Shown: piece by piece, positions 35,151-43,427 of the stretch
Layout: every line of letters begins with the position of its first letter
Position numbering within the stretch: position 1 is the stretch's first letter
Origin: Paenibacillus silagei
Lineage (GTDB): Bacteria > Bacillota > Bacilli > Paenibacillales > Paenibacillaceae
Reading direction: 5' to 3'
DNA length: 64,000 bases
Assembly (NCBI RefSeq): GCF_017874735.1
Contig: NZ_JAGGLV010000018.1
Location: 89,147-153,146 of the forward strand
Made by a program: the position numbers and the translations under genes
Notes under the pieces: generated by a model
Database searches by the model: none
Seen by the model: only the letters and a program-made list of their open reading frames with translations
Told to the model about the DNA's origin: nothing

Positions 35151-36281
35151 ATGAACACCCGAACATGGAAGCTGGCGATAGTTCCAGCCTTGTTAATGAC
35201 ACTTGCAGCTTGTAGCTCGAATCAGGCTAGTGCTCCGGCGGTTAGCCCCAGCCCACAGCCAACAGCGGCTCCTGTAGAAGCTTCTGCCCAGCCTACGGAA
35301 GGGCCAAAGGTTACACCGGCACCTGCTGAAGCTGCTGGGGTAACGGTAGGGGAAAGTAAACAGTATGAGAAAATAGCAATTTCCGACTGGAAGGACGACA
35401 GAACCGTTGTCGTGTCCAAGCAGAACGATAAGCTGGGGCCGATCAGCTCAGGAGAGCTGAAGGGTTCCTATCCGCAGAGCCTGTATTTCTTCCATCCGGA
35501 TACCGGCGAATACGAATTGATTGCAGAGAAGGCGAACATGATGCTGGGGGATGCCAAGCTGTCCGCCAATCAGTTATTTCTGCTCTATAGTGAATTCTCC
35601 CTGGGTGATCCAGTCTACAATGTAATGGACCTGGGGTCCAAGAAGACGTTCACCATCAAGGGCGATGCCATTGCCGGAGCGATGGGGGCCGAGTGGGCGG
35701 ATAAGGATACGGTAGTGGGTCCTGCATACAGCGGCGGTGCTTACACAGCGACGGCTACCTCAATGAAGATTGCCCCGGTGGAGGGACTGGGCGGGGAAGG
35801 TCTGATTGTTGTAAGACAAATCAAGGATAAGATCTATTACACCAGTAATTCGAAGGACTCACTGCATAGCTTGGACCTGAATACTAAGGTGAAGGCTGAC
35901 TTGAATATTCCGGGTACCAGCAGCGTAATCCCTTCACCTGACGAAGAACAAATGCTGATCCTGCAATATAAGGAGACTACCCAGTCGCTGCTGCTCAGCG
36001 GCACAGACGGTAAGAATCCGCGGACCCTGGTGGAAGGCGCCGAGCTTGGGGCCGTCTCCTGGTCCCCGGATCAGCGGCTGATTGCCTATAGTGTAACTAT
36101 TGAGGAGAACGGGACAACGAATAATACCTTATATGTCTACGATCTGTCTTCTGACAAGTCCGTCCAGATTGCGGAGAGCAATGGAACGATGACCACCTCA
36201 TGGAGCCCCTCGGGCAAGCAGCTTGCGTATACAGAGCGGGATGACAGCGGGAGCAGCAGCAGTATAGTCCAGTTAAAGTAG
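35151..36281 (+). CDS. Lipoprotein with beta-propeller (TolB/WD40-like) repeats
   Basis: This is a 376-residue exported lipoprotein with lipobox LAAC (Cys near residue 21) and a Pro/Ala/Thr-rich linker to about residue 65. The rest shows recurring propeller strands such as AVSWSPDQRLIAYSV and TTSWSPSGKQLAYTE, typical of TolB-like WD40 or PD40 repeats. It probably binds a ligand or protein at the outer face of the membrane. AAGGAGG lies 13 bp before ATG. It stands alone between two terminators. Function unknown. Confidence 0.8.
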   Translation: MNTRTWKLAIVPALLMTLAACSSNQASAPAVSPSPQPTAAPVEASAQPTEGPKVTPAPAEAAGVTVGESKQYEKIAISDWKDDRTVVVSKQNDKLGPISSGELKGSYPQSLYFFHPDTGEYELIAEKANMMLGDAKLSANQLFLLYSEFSLGDPVYNVMDLGSKKTFTIKGDAIAGAMGAEWADKDTVVGPAYSGGAYTATATSMKIAPVEGLGGEGLIVVRQIKDKIYYTSNSKDSLHSLDLNTKVKADLNIPGTSSVIPSPDEEQMLILQYKETTQSLLLSGTDGKNPRTLVEGAELGAVSWSPDQRLIAYSVTIEENGTTNNTLYVYDLSSDKSVQIAESNGTMTTSWSPSGKQLAYTERDDSGSSSSIVQLK

Positions 36282-36314
36282 AACAACAACATGATGGCAA
36301 TCTTTAAAATTCAA

Positions 36315-36361
36315 AAAAGCGGTCCGCACCGGTAAATCTACCGGATACGGACCGCTTTTAT
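36315..36361. terminator. Bidirectional terminator between lipoprotein and qox operon
   Basis: AAAAGCGGTCCG (36315-36326) pairs with CGGACCGCTTTT (36348-36359), and an inner ACCGGTA/TACCGG stem adds stability. A and T runs flank both sides, serving the two convergent transcripts. Confidence 0.9.
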
Positions 36362-36406
36362 TATAGATTCCTAGAAGGAGCATAATGCTCCTCTGCTTCT
36401 TACATG

Positions 36407-36700
36407 CTAAGCATACCAGCCCCATACGAAGATGAACAGGGTGCCGAAGATGGTGACCAGAGCCACGAACATGGCGTATGCGATGTTGATATACAGTTCT
36501 TTTTTGGAATCGGCCGATTCTCCGATGTGCATGAACACAAACAGCTGCAAGGAGGCCTGGATTAGCGCTGTAACCAGCAGCACCACCATATTGGCACTGG
36601 AGGACAGGTCTCCGTAAATTACAATCAGTGCAGCGGCAGAGAGGACCAGAGAGGCTACATAACCCATCACATGCTTAATAGGGAATAGTTGCTTCATCAT
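36407..36700 (-). CDS. qoxD: Menaquinol oxidase aa3 subunit IV
   Basis: This is a 97-residue membrane protein with three helices. The pattern HVMGYVASLVLS at the start and LQLFVFMHIGE in the second helix are landmarks of CyoD/QoxD subunits, which assist assembly of the oxidase. It is the last gene of the qoxABCD operon and starts one base after the qoxC stop. Confidence 0.93.
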   Translation of the reverse strand: MMKQLFPIKHVMGYVASLVLSAAALIVIYGDLSSSANMVVLLVTALIQASLQLFVFMHIGESADSKKELYINIAYAMFVALVTIFGTLFIFVWGWYA

Positions 36701-36701
36701 G

Positions 36702-37298
36702 TCACATCAGTCCTTTCAGGTAGACGAAGCTGAAGATAAAGATCCAGACCACGTCTAAGAAGTGCCAGAACAAGGAGAAGATGAACGTTTTGTTGGCGGT
36801 AGCGGGAGTAATGCCGCGCTTCCACAGCTGAATCATAATGCCAATTCCCCACAGCAGACCGAAGCTGACGTGAAGACCATGCGTTCCCAGTAGTATGAAC
36901 AGACTGGAGAGGAAGCCGCTGGTCTGCAGCGTAGCTCCTTCATGTACATAAGTGAAGAACTCGTCGATTTCAATACCGACAAAAGCCAGACCCATCACCA
37001 GCGTAATCGCCATGAAGACCATCATGGCTTTCTTGTAGCCGTGCCGCATGGCATGGACAGCCAGACCGATGGTGAAGGAGCTCGACAGCAGGAGGAAGGT
37101 CTCCATCAGCACCGGGCCGATCTCGAACAGTTCGCTGCCGCTTGGTCCGCTGGCATAGCGGTTAACCATTACGAAATATACAGTGAACAGCGTAGCGAAG
37201 AGAGGGATCTCGGCTCCGAGAAAGACCCAGAAGCCGAAGATCTTGTTACTGTTCTCTTCCGTTGAATATTCGAGCGGCTTGGACGCATCTATTTTCAT
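36702..37298 (-). CDS. qoxC: Menaquinol oxidase aa3 subunit III
   Basis: This is a 198-residue membrane protein with five helices. KIFGFWVFLGAEIPLFATLF and LFILLGTHGLHVSFGLLWG are typical subunit III motifs, with the latter containing the conserved His pair. WHFLDVVWIFIF closes the family pattern. It stabilises subunit I and lipid access. The start overlaps the end of qoxB by four bases. Confidence 0.95.
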   Translation of the reverse strand: MKIDASKPLEYSTEENSNKIFGFWVFLGAEIPLFATLFTVYFVMVNRYASGPSGSELFEIGPVLMETFLLLSSSFTIGLAVHAMRHGYKKAMMVFMAITLVMGLAFVGIEIDEFFTYVHEGATLQTSGFLSSLFILLGTHGLHVSFGLLWGIGIMIQLWKRGITPATANKTFIFSLFWHFLDVVWIFIFSFVYLKGLM

Positions 37299-39244
37299 AC
37301 AGTCTCACCCCGCATCAGTTTCTTTTCTGTAGCTGCAATCTCTTCTACAGGAATGTAGTAGCCCTGGTCCTTATCAAAGGACATGAAGGCCAGCACAACC
37401 AGGATTCCAATCCCGGAGACAATCGCCGGAATCCACATGCTGAAGACCAGGAAGAAGCCGAGGAAGAAGAAGACTACACCCAATATGAACGGCTTGCCGG
37501 TGTTGCTAGGCATATGAATCTTGGTGTATTTGGTCTCTGTGTACAGCGGAATATTATCGTGCTTCGCAGACCATAGAGCATCGCGCGTCTCAACCTTAGG
37601 CACAATCGCAAAGTTGTAGAGCGGGATCGGGCTGTGTGTAGCCCATTCGAGCGTCCGGCCATCCCAAGGATCGTTGGTTGTATCTCTCGGCATGTAGCGG
37701 GTACTCCAGTAAATATTGTAGACCAGGATCACGAAGCCGATCGCGAGTCCGACGGCCCCGACGAAGCTCAGCATATTGAGCGGACCAAAGCCTGATTCCT
37801 TAGAGTAAGTATACAGACGGCGTGTCATTCCCATCAGTCCCAGGAAGAACATTGGGAAGAAGGTTACGTTAAAGGAAATGATGATCCACCAGAAGGCATG
37901 CTTGCCCAGCCGTTCGTTCAGGCGGAAGCCGAACACTTTCGGGAACCAATAGTGGAAGCCGGCGATGACGGCGAACACGGCACCCGGAATCAGCACGTAG
38001 TGGAAATGCGCCACCAGGAACATCGTGTTGTGATACTGGTAATCGGCGCTGGCCATTGCCAGCATGACGCCCGTTACCCCGCCGATCGTGAAGATCGGGA
38101 TAAAGGCCAGTGTGTACAGCATCGGGGTCGTGAAGGTAATCCTGCCCTTTCGCAGGGTGAATAGCCAGTTGAATATTTTGACCCCGGTAGGTACTGCTAT
38201 GGCCATCGTTGTGATTGAGAAGAAGCTGTTGACCATGGCACCTTGACCCATTGTATAGAAATGGTGCGCCCATACAAGGAAGGACAGAAGCGAGATGATC
38301 AGCATGCTGAATACCATGGAGGTATAGCCGTACAGGTTCTTCTTCGAGAAGGTGGCGATAATCTCACTATAAATACCGAAGGCCGGAAGGATAACGATAT
38401 AGACCTCCGGATGTCCCCAGACCCAGAACAGGTTGGCCCAGAGCATATCCATCCCGCCGTTGGCCATCGTGAAGAACTGGGAGCCGAAGAGGCGGTCGAA
38501 CATCATCATCGCCAGCGCTACGGTAAGAACCGGGAAGGCGAAGACAATGATAACGTTGGTGATAAGTACGGACCAGGTGAACATCGGCATCTTCATCAGC
38601 GTCATGCCTGGTGCGCGCATTTTGAGAATCGTTACGATAAAGTTAACCCCGGTGATCAGCGTACCGATACCGGATATTTGCAGGGCCAGAGAGTAATAGT
38701 TGTTCCCTACGGTCGGGCTGAATTCAAGACTCGCCAGCGGGAAGTAGGCTGACCAGCCCGCATCCGGCGAGCCGCCGATGACGAAGGAAATGTTCAGCAG
38801 CATGGCGCCCATGAAGAAGAGCCAGAAGCTGACAGCGTTCAGCCGCGGGAAGGCGACGTCCCGTGCGCCGATCTGCAGCGGAATGATTACGTTCATCAGA
38901 CCGATGATAAAAGGCATGGCCATGAAGAGAATCATGATCAGACCATGGGTGGTGAAGACCTCATTGTAATGCTGCGCATCGAGGAATTTCATTTCCGGCG
39001 CAGCCGTCTGCAGACGCATCATCATCGCATCTACACCGCCGCGGAACAGCATCAGCAGCGCCGCGAGGATGTACATGATTCCGATTTTTTTGTGGTCAAC
39101 CGTGGTCAGCCATTCGCGCCACAGATAGCCCCATTTCTTGAAATAGGTAAGCCCTACGAGAATCCCGATGGTTGCCAGTGCAATACTGATCATGGCCCCG
39201 TATATCAAGGGTTCGCCGTGAACCTTAAATTTGTCCAAATCCAT
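37295..39244 (-). CDS. qoxB: Menaquinol oxidase aa3 subunit I (catalytic)
   Basis: This is a 649-residue catalytic subunit with about 14-15 helices, holding heme a, heme a3 and CuB. The CuB site is visible as WGHPEVYI (His and cross-linked Tyr), and AHHFYTMG with the His-His pair follows. TTHGLIMILFMAMP holds a heme ligand His, and HFHYVLIPG the remaining ligands. It reduces oxygen to water with electrons from menaquinol and pumps protons. Downstream subunits follow with overlaps or one-base gaps. Among Bacilli this is the aa3-600 type. Confidence 0.97.
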   Translation of the reverse strand: MDLDKFKVHGEPLIYGAMISIALATIGILVGLTYFKKWGYLWREWLTTVDHKKIGIMYILAALLMLFRGGVDAMMMRLQTAAPEMKFLDAQHYNEVFTTHGLIMILFMAMPFIIGLMNVIIPLQIGARDVAFPRLNAVSFWLFFMGAMLLNISFVIGGSPDAGWSAYFPLASLEFSPTVGNNYYSLALQISGIGTLITGVNFIVTILKMRAPGMTLMKMPMFTWSVLITNVIIVFAFPVLTVALAMMMFDRLFGSQFFTMANGGMDMLWANLFWVWGHPEVYIVILPAFGIYSEIIATFSKKNLYGYTSMVFSMLIISLLSFLVWAHHFYTMGQGAMVNSFFSITTMAIAVPTGVKIFNWLFTLRKGRITFTTPMLYTLAFIPIFTIGGVTGVMLAMASADYQYHNTMFLVAHFHYVLIPGAVFAVIAGFHYWFPKVFGFRLNERLGKHAFWWIIISFNVTFFPMFFLGLMGMTRRLYTYSKESGFGPLNMLSFVGAVGLAIGFVILVYNIYWSTRYMPRDTTNDPWDGRTLEWATHSPIPLYNFAIVPKVETRDALWSAKHDNIPLYTETKYTKIHMPSNTGKPFILGVVFFFLGFFLVFSMWIPAIVSGIGILVVLAFMSFDKDQGYYIPVEEIAATEKKLMRGETV

Positions 39245-39288
39245 TAGGGTAGCTCCTTTCAGTGTGTTGCATTAAGCTCGTAAGAGAG

Positions 39289-40305
39289 CTAGTGTCCTTC
39301 ATGTGTGCTTTCATCCACAGGGGAGCTTGGCAGCGGCTGATCGACTTCCGGATCAGGCTTGCTGTCGAATTCCGTTCCGCTGGACGGCTCGGGAGACGGA
39401 TGAATTTCCTTGTTATCCTGATGCTCCGGATTGCCGTTGTCCATATCCATTTCCTTGCCGCCGCCGCTCATATGATCTCCGTGATTTCCCGGAGGAGGGC
39501 TGAACTCCAGATGGGTGGAGGAATACGTTTTGCGTCCGAGGTAATCCGTGGCCAGCAGGCCTTTAAATTCTTCCTCCGTCAGCTTAGGTGCAGTTTCCTT
39601 CACTTCCTTCACCCAGTCCTCGTAACCTTTGTTACTCAGAACAAGTGCTTCGAATTCCATGTGGGCGAAGCCTTTACCGCTGAAGTTAGCATTCTTTCCG
39701 ATATAAGAGCCTTCCGTATCAGCGGAGAGATGAAGCGTTGTCAGCATGTCGCTCATGGCGTACTTTTGACCGGCAAGCTGTGGAATCCAAAGACTGGTAA
39801 TGGTGCCGAATGAGTACATTCTGAATTCAACTGCACGGTGTACCGGCATATTCACGTAGTTAACTGTTTCAATGCCTTCTTCCGGATAACTGAAATGCCA
39901 TTTCCAGTTGGAGGAGGACGCATAGATGACCAGCGGAGTCTGATCTTTATAATCCGCAGCCACATTCTCCACTTCGTTTGTCGTCTTGACGGTTACAACA
40001 GACAGGAAGGCTACGATAATGATCGGGATAATAATCCAGATCGCCTCAAGGACTACATTGCCTTCCTCGTGCTTTGGAATGTACCCCTCATTACTCTTCT
40101 TCGCACGGTATTTCACCAATACAAAGATGTATAGGATGTAGACAACTGCCAGAACACCAAGCATTACAATAATTGAGAGAATAATGGTGTCAGATAACGT
40201 TCTGGCAGACGGCCCCTTCGGGTTCAGAACAGCGATCGAGCTGCATCCCGGCAGGAGAAGGATCAGGCTTAGAAACAGAGCGTATAACGGTCCCTTTTTT
40301 TTCAT
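39289..40305 (-). CDS. qoxA: Menaquinol oxidase aa3 subunit II, lipoprotein with long tail
   Basis: This is a 338-residue membrane-anchored subunit II. It has a lipobox LLPGC (Cys near 21), two helices, and a cupredoxin domain (about 120-270). The CuA-binding cysteines of cytochrome c oxidases are absent, as expected for a quinol oxidase. The last 60 residues are a His/Met/Pro/Asp-rich tail (HGDHMSGGGKEMDMDN, then PSPEPSSG and HEGH) that I do not recall from Bacillus QoxA. It is the first gene of the operon and is preceded by a consensus-like promoter. Confidence 0.93.
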   Translation of the reverse strand: MKKKGPLYALFLSLILLLPGCSSIAVLNPKGPSARTLSDTIILSIIVMLGVLAVVYILYIFVLVKYRAKKSNEGYIPKHEEGNVVLEAIWIIIPIIIVAFLSVVTVKTTNEVENVAADYKDQTPLVIYASSSNWKWHFSYPEEGIETVNYVNMPVHRAVEFRMYSFGTITSLWIPQLAGQKYAMSDMLTTLHLSADTEGSYIGKNANFSGKGFAHMEFEALVLSNKGYEDWVKEVKETAPKLTEEEFKGLLATDYLGRKTYSSTHLEFSPPPGNHGDHMSGGGKEMDMDNGNPEHQDNKEIHPSPEPSSGTEFDSKPDPEVDQPLPSSPVDESTHEGH

Positions 40306-40374
40306 ATAGAACTCCTTCCTTCAATACTACTTTTCATTCGCCGTTCATTAACGGAAGTACATTGATCTGTATCT

Positions 40375-40403
40375 ATAGTAAGAACTACTTACCCATAATG
40401 CAA
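40375..40403 (-). promoter_or_regulatory. Sigma-A-like promoter of qoxABCD
   Basis: On the minus strand TTGCAT (40403-40398) and TACTAT (40380-40375) are spaced by 17 bp, about 70 bp before the qoxA start. The surrounding 480-bp divergent region is AT-rich and also contains TGTCACA-N7-TGTGCCA near 40581-40601, an inverted repeat that could be a regulator site. Confidence 0.55.
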
Positions 40404-40804
40404 AATACATATTTTGTATAAATATATAAAATAGACCTTAAAAATGGCGAACAAGTTAAATATGTGTGATCAAATTGTTACAACTCCCTAAGGGTATGAT
40501 AAAGATCACTGTAGTGGCGCACTTTAGCTAATTTTAAGGTTGTTCAATTTTTGTTCAAAATTCCGATATTGTTATTAAATTTGTCACAATTATTCTGTGC
40601 CAAAAACCGCTGATTTAACCGTGTAACGCCTGCTGTGACAGCATTCGACGAGAATTGCGTGCTTTCTGAAAATAATGGCGAACCCTCATTTATCATTGCA
40701 TAAGAGTAACAATTTCTTAGCTTACGGTTACAATCTCTCAAATTACGTTGAAAGTATATATGATAAAGTGATAGACAAATATACATAGATTGGAGACTGC
40801 TGCT

Positions 40805-41959
40805 GTGCGCATCAAGAAAATTCTGCTCTTATTCATGTCTTTATTCCTAATTATGGGGCTTGTGCAGGTCCCGGCTAACGCTAAAGGTGATAGCACTATT
40901 CTTAAACTCGGAGTCAACGATAAATTGAGCAAGGTTGAAGCTGTATCCGTAAAAGGCACCTATTATGTACCGCTGCGCGCGCTTGCGGATGAGCTGAAAT
41001 GGACCCTTACCGGCCTGACGGACGGGATACACGTAGCCGGCGGGACAGGTTCGCTTACCCTGCTGAGCAAGGACGGAGGTGCGGTACTGAAGGATGGGAC
41101 TGCCGTGCCTATGAGCACTTTCGTACAGGACGGCAAACTCATGGCTCCGCTGAAGCTCAGCGTTTACCTCGGGTATAGCATTTCCTATGCGGGAGATAAA
41201 TATTTACTTCGTGTGAAGGACGGCTCGGCGCAGCTTACCGATGCAGCTTTCACCGATAAATATGCTGCCGAGCTGAAGCCGGAGGCTCCGGTAGCTCCAA
41301 CGAATCCAGCGACTCCGGTTACACCAACTGAGCCGGGCAAGCCGGGCCGGACCGTATACCTGACCTTCGACGATGGCCCGTCAGCCACAACTGGCGACCT
41401 GCTGGACATCCTCCGTAAATATGACGTACAGGCAACCTTCTTCATGCTGGGGAACAACATGAATCAGCATCCCGCCCAGGTGAAGCGGACTGCGAAAGAA
41501 GGCCATGGCTTAGCGCTGCATGGCGTGACCCACCGCCAGGAGAAGTTCTATGCTTCGCCGGCAGCGGCGCTTGCCGAGATGTCGGGGGCCAATGCGACAC
41601 TGAAGAAGCTGACGGGAACCAGCACCACCTTGATCCGTACGCCATACGGAAGCAAGCCGTATTTCACCAAGTCCTTCCGCGATAAAGTCCTGACGCAGGG
41701 ATATCATCTCTGGGACTGGAACGTGGATTCCTATGACTGGAAATACAAACAGAACAGCGACAGAATCTATAACACCGTGATGGATCAGGTGAACAAGCTG
41801 AAGGCGTCCAAGACCAATCCGGTCATTCTGATGCATGACCAGAAGGCTACACTCAAGGTGCTGCCGCGTATTCTGGAGAAGCTGAAGAAGGATGGTTATA
41901 CCTTCAAGCTCATTACGAAGGATATGGAGCCGCTCAATTTCTGGAAGGATAAACGCTGA
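40805..41959 (+). CDS. Secreted polysaccharide deacetylase with stalk domain
   Basis: This is an exported enzyme of 384 residues. A signal peptide of about 25 residues (LLLFMSLFLIMGLVQ) precedes a copper-amine-oxidase-type stalk domain (about 30-140) that may hold it to the wall. A Pro/Thr linker and a NodB-type deacetylase domain follow. Catalytic and zinc residues are D189/D190 in TFDDGPS and H239 and H243 in HGVTH; RTPYGS forms motif 3. It would remove acetyl groups from peptidoglycan or another wall glycan. A frame from TTG 40790 exists, but GGAGA at 40792-40796 fits GTG 40805. Confidence 0.9.
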   Translation: MRIKKILLLFMSLFLIMGLVQVPANAKGDSTILKLGVNDKLSKVEAVSVKGTYYVPLRALADELKWTLTGLTDGIHVAGGTGSLTLLSKDGGAVLKDGTAVPMSTFVQDGKLMAPLKLSVYLGYSISYAGDKYLLRVKDGSAQLTDAAFTDKYAAELKPEAPVAPTNPATPVTPTEPGKPGRTVYLTFDDGPSATTGDLLDILRKYDVQATFFMLGNNMNQHPAQVKRTAKEGHGLALHGVTHRQEKFYASPAAALAEMSGANATLKKLTGTSTTLIRTPYGSKPYFTKSFRDKVLTQGYHLWDWNVDSYDWKYKQNSDRIYNTVMDQVNKLKASKTNPVILMHDQKATLKVLPRILEKLKKDGYTFKLITKDMEPLNFWKDKR

Positions 41960-41980
41960 TCCGTAAAGGTTAATAGAGAA

Positions 41981-42020
41981 GAGCAAGCTGCAGGGTAACC
42001 TGCGGGCTTGCTCTTTTTTT
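41981..42020 (+). terminator. Terminator after the deacetylase gene
   Basis: GAGCAAGCTGCAGG (41981-41994) pairs with CCTGCGGGCTTGCTC (41999-42013), with one mismatch, and seven Ts follow. Confidence 0.93.
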
Positions 42021-42052
42021 GCGCTAAAACTAGACAAAGTAAAAGTTAATGA

Positions 42053-42094
42053 TTGACATTAATCCTCAACTGTATTAATAATAGTAGTACAGTT
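42053..42094 (+). promoter_or_regulatory. Promoter and probable autoregulatory operator of the GntR/ABC operon
   Basis: TTGACA (42053-42058) is followed after 16-17 bp by an AT-rich -10 (TTAATA/TAATAA). AACTGTA (42068-42074) and TACAGTT (42088-42094) form a perfect inverted repeat with a 13-bp spacer spanning the -10 box. That is where a YtrA-type repressor would bind to block transcription. Confidence 0.6.
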
Positions 42095-42142
42095 AACACA
42101 GTTGAACAGCCGGATCATAGATCCGAAGAAAGGAGGACTGTC

Positions 42143-42532
42143 ATGTTCGAACTGGATGTGCGCAGCCGCAAGCCGATCTATGAGCAGCTCACCGACAAGG
42201 TCAAAGAGATGATTATGCATGGTATTCTGCGGGCGGATGAACAGCTGCCCTCGGTGAGGACTTTATCCTCGCAGCTCACAGTGAACCCGAATACGATCCA
42301 GAAGGCTTACAGGGAGCTGGAGCGGGAAGGGTACATCTATTCACAGCAGGGCAAGGGCAACTTCGTGGCCCCGCTGCAGCAGGGGCAGAATGAGAGCAAA
42401 CGGGCGGAGCTGAAGGAAGAGCTGCTGCGTCTGATGGCAGAGGCGGTATACCTTGGTTTTACGGAAAGTGAAATGAGTGCGCTGTACCGCCAGGCGCTGG
42501 ATAAGAGAAGAGAGGAGAACAGCCATGATTGA
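42143..42532 (+). CDS. GntR-family regulator, YtrA subfamily
   Basis: This is a short DNA-binding repressor of 129 residues. An N-terminal winged helix is seen with PIYEQLTDKVKEMI, LPSVRTLSSQLTVNPNTIQK and YRELEREGYIYSQQGKGNFV, the canonical GntR wing. Only about 50 residues remain after it, forming the short dimerisation tail typical of YtrA regulators. A frame reaching back to 42053 overlaps the promoter; AAAGGAGG at 42129-42136 fixes ATG 42143. YtrA regulators control the ABC transporter in the same operon and often respond to cell-wall antibiotics. Confidence 0.93.
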   Translation: MFELDVRSRKPIYEQLTDKVKEMIMHGILRADEQLPSVRTLSSQLTVNPNTIQKAYRELEREGYIYSQQGKGNFVAPLQQGQNESKRAELKEELLRLMAEAVYLGFTESEMSALYRQALDKRREENSHD

Positions 42533-43427
42533 GATTCGCGGAGTCAGCAAGATTTTTCAGGAGGAAAAGGCTGTTGATAACATCTCGCTGACTGTACATA
42601 AAGGCGCTATTTACGGATTGCTGGGATCGAATGGGGCGGGCAAAACAACGCTGCTGAAGACGCTCGCCGGTATTTATCGTCCTGAGGCGGGGAGTGTCAA
42701 GCTCGCCGGGCAGCCGGTGTATGAGTCGCCGGAGGTGAAGCGCAGAATGATCTTCATGCCGGATAGTCCGTATTTCTTCGCGCAGGCAACCATTAAGAGT
42801 ATGGCGGCATTCTACCGCTCTATATATCCGGGCTGGAGCCAGAAAAGGTACGAGGAGCTTAGGACGATGTTCCGGCTCGACACCCGGCGCAAGCTCAGCC
42901 GTTTCTCCAAGGGGATGCAACGCCAGGCTGCTGTCTGGCTGGCCCTCAGCTGCAAGCCGGATGTGCTGATCATGGACGAGCCCATCGACGGGCTGGACCC
43001 GGTGATGCGCCGGCAGATCAAGAATCTCCTGTTCCAGGAGGTCGCCGAGCGGGAGCTGACGGTGCTGATCTCCTCGCATAACCTGCGGGAGATTGAGGAT
43101 TTATGCGACCATGTCGGCATTATGCATGAGGGACGGATGCTGGTCGAGAAGGATCTGGATGATCTGAAGGCGGACACGCATAAGATTCAGGTGGCTTTCC
43201 GCGACGAACGCCATGCGGCCGCACTGGATGCCAAGCTGCAGATTCTCCACCGGGAGCAGCGGGGAAGTGTCAGCCTGTATATTGTAAAAGGGGACCGGGA
43301 GCGGATCAGCCAGGCTTTTCATGTCTACGAGCCTTATGTATTTGATCTACTGCCGCTGACGCTGGAGGAAATCTTTATTTATGAAATGGGGGATGCCGGT
43401 TATGACGCGCAGCCGATTATTCTTTAA
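42525..43427 (+). CDS. ABC transporter ATP-binding protein (YtrB-like)
   Basis: This is a 300-residue ATPase. Walker A is LLGSNGAGKTT, the signature appears as LSRFSKGMQRQ (a variant SKGMQ instead of SGGQ, common in this group), and Walker B is VLIMDEPIDGLD. A C-terminal domain of about 80 residues follows. ATG 42525 overlaps the stop of the GntR gene by eight bases; AGAGAGGAGAAC is the binding site. It works with the permease that follows. Confidence 0.92.
   Translation: MIEIRGVSKIFQEEKAVDNISLTVHKGAIYGLLGSNGAGKTTLLKTLAGIYRPEAGSVKLAGQPVYESPEVKRRMIFMPDSPYFFAQATIKSMAAFYRSIYPGWSQKRYEELRTMFRLDTRRKLSRFSKGMQRQAAVWLALSCKPDVLIMDEPIDGLDPVMRRQIKNLLFQEVAERELTVLISSHNLREIEDLCDHVGIMHEGRMLVEKDLDDLKADTHKIQVAFRDERHAAALDAKLQILHREQRGSVSLYIVKGDRERISQAFHVYEPYVFDLLPLTLEEIFIYEMGDAGYDAQPIIL

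Noticed and set aside
40581..40601. TGTCACA-N7-TGTGCCA as a redox-regulator (Fnr/Rex-like) site for qox
   Set aside because: The match to known consensus sites is too weak; mentioned only in the promoter note.
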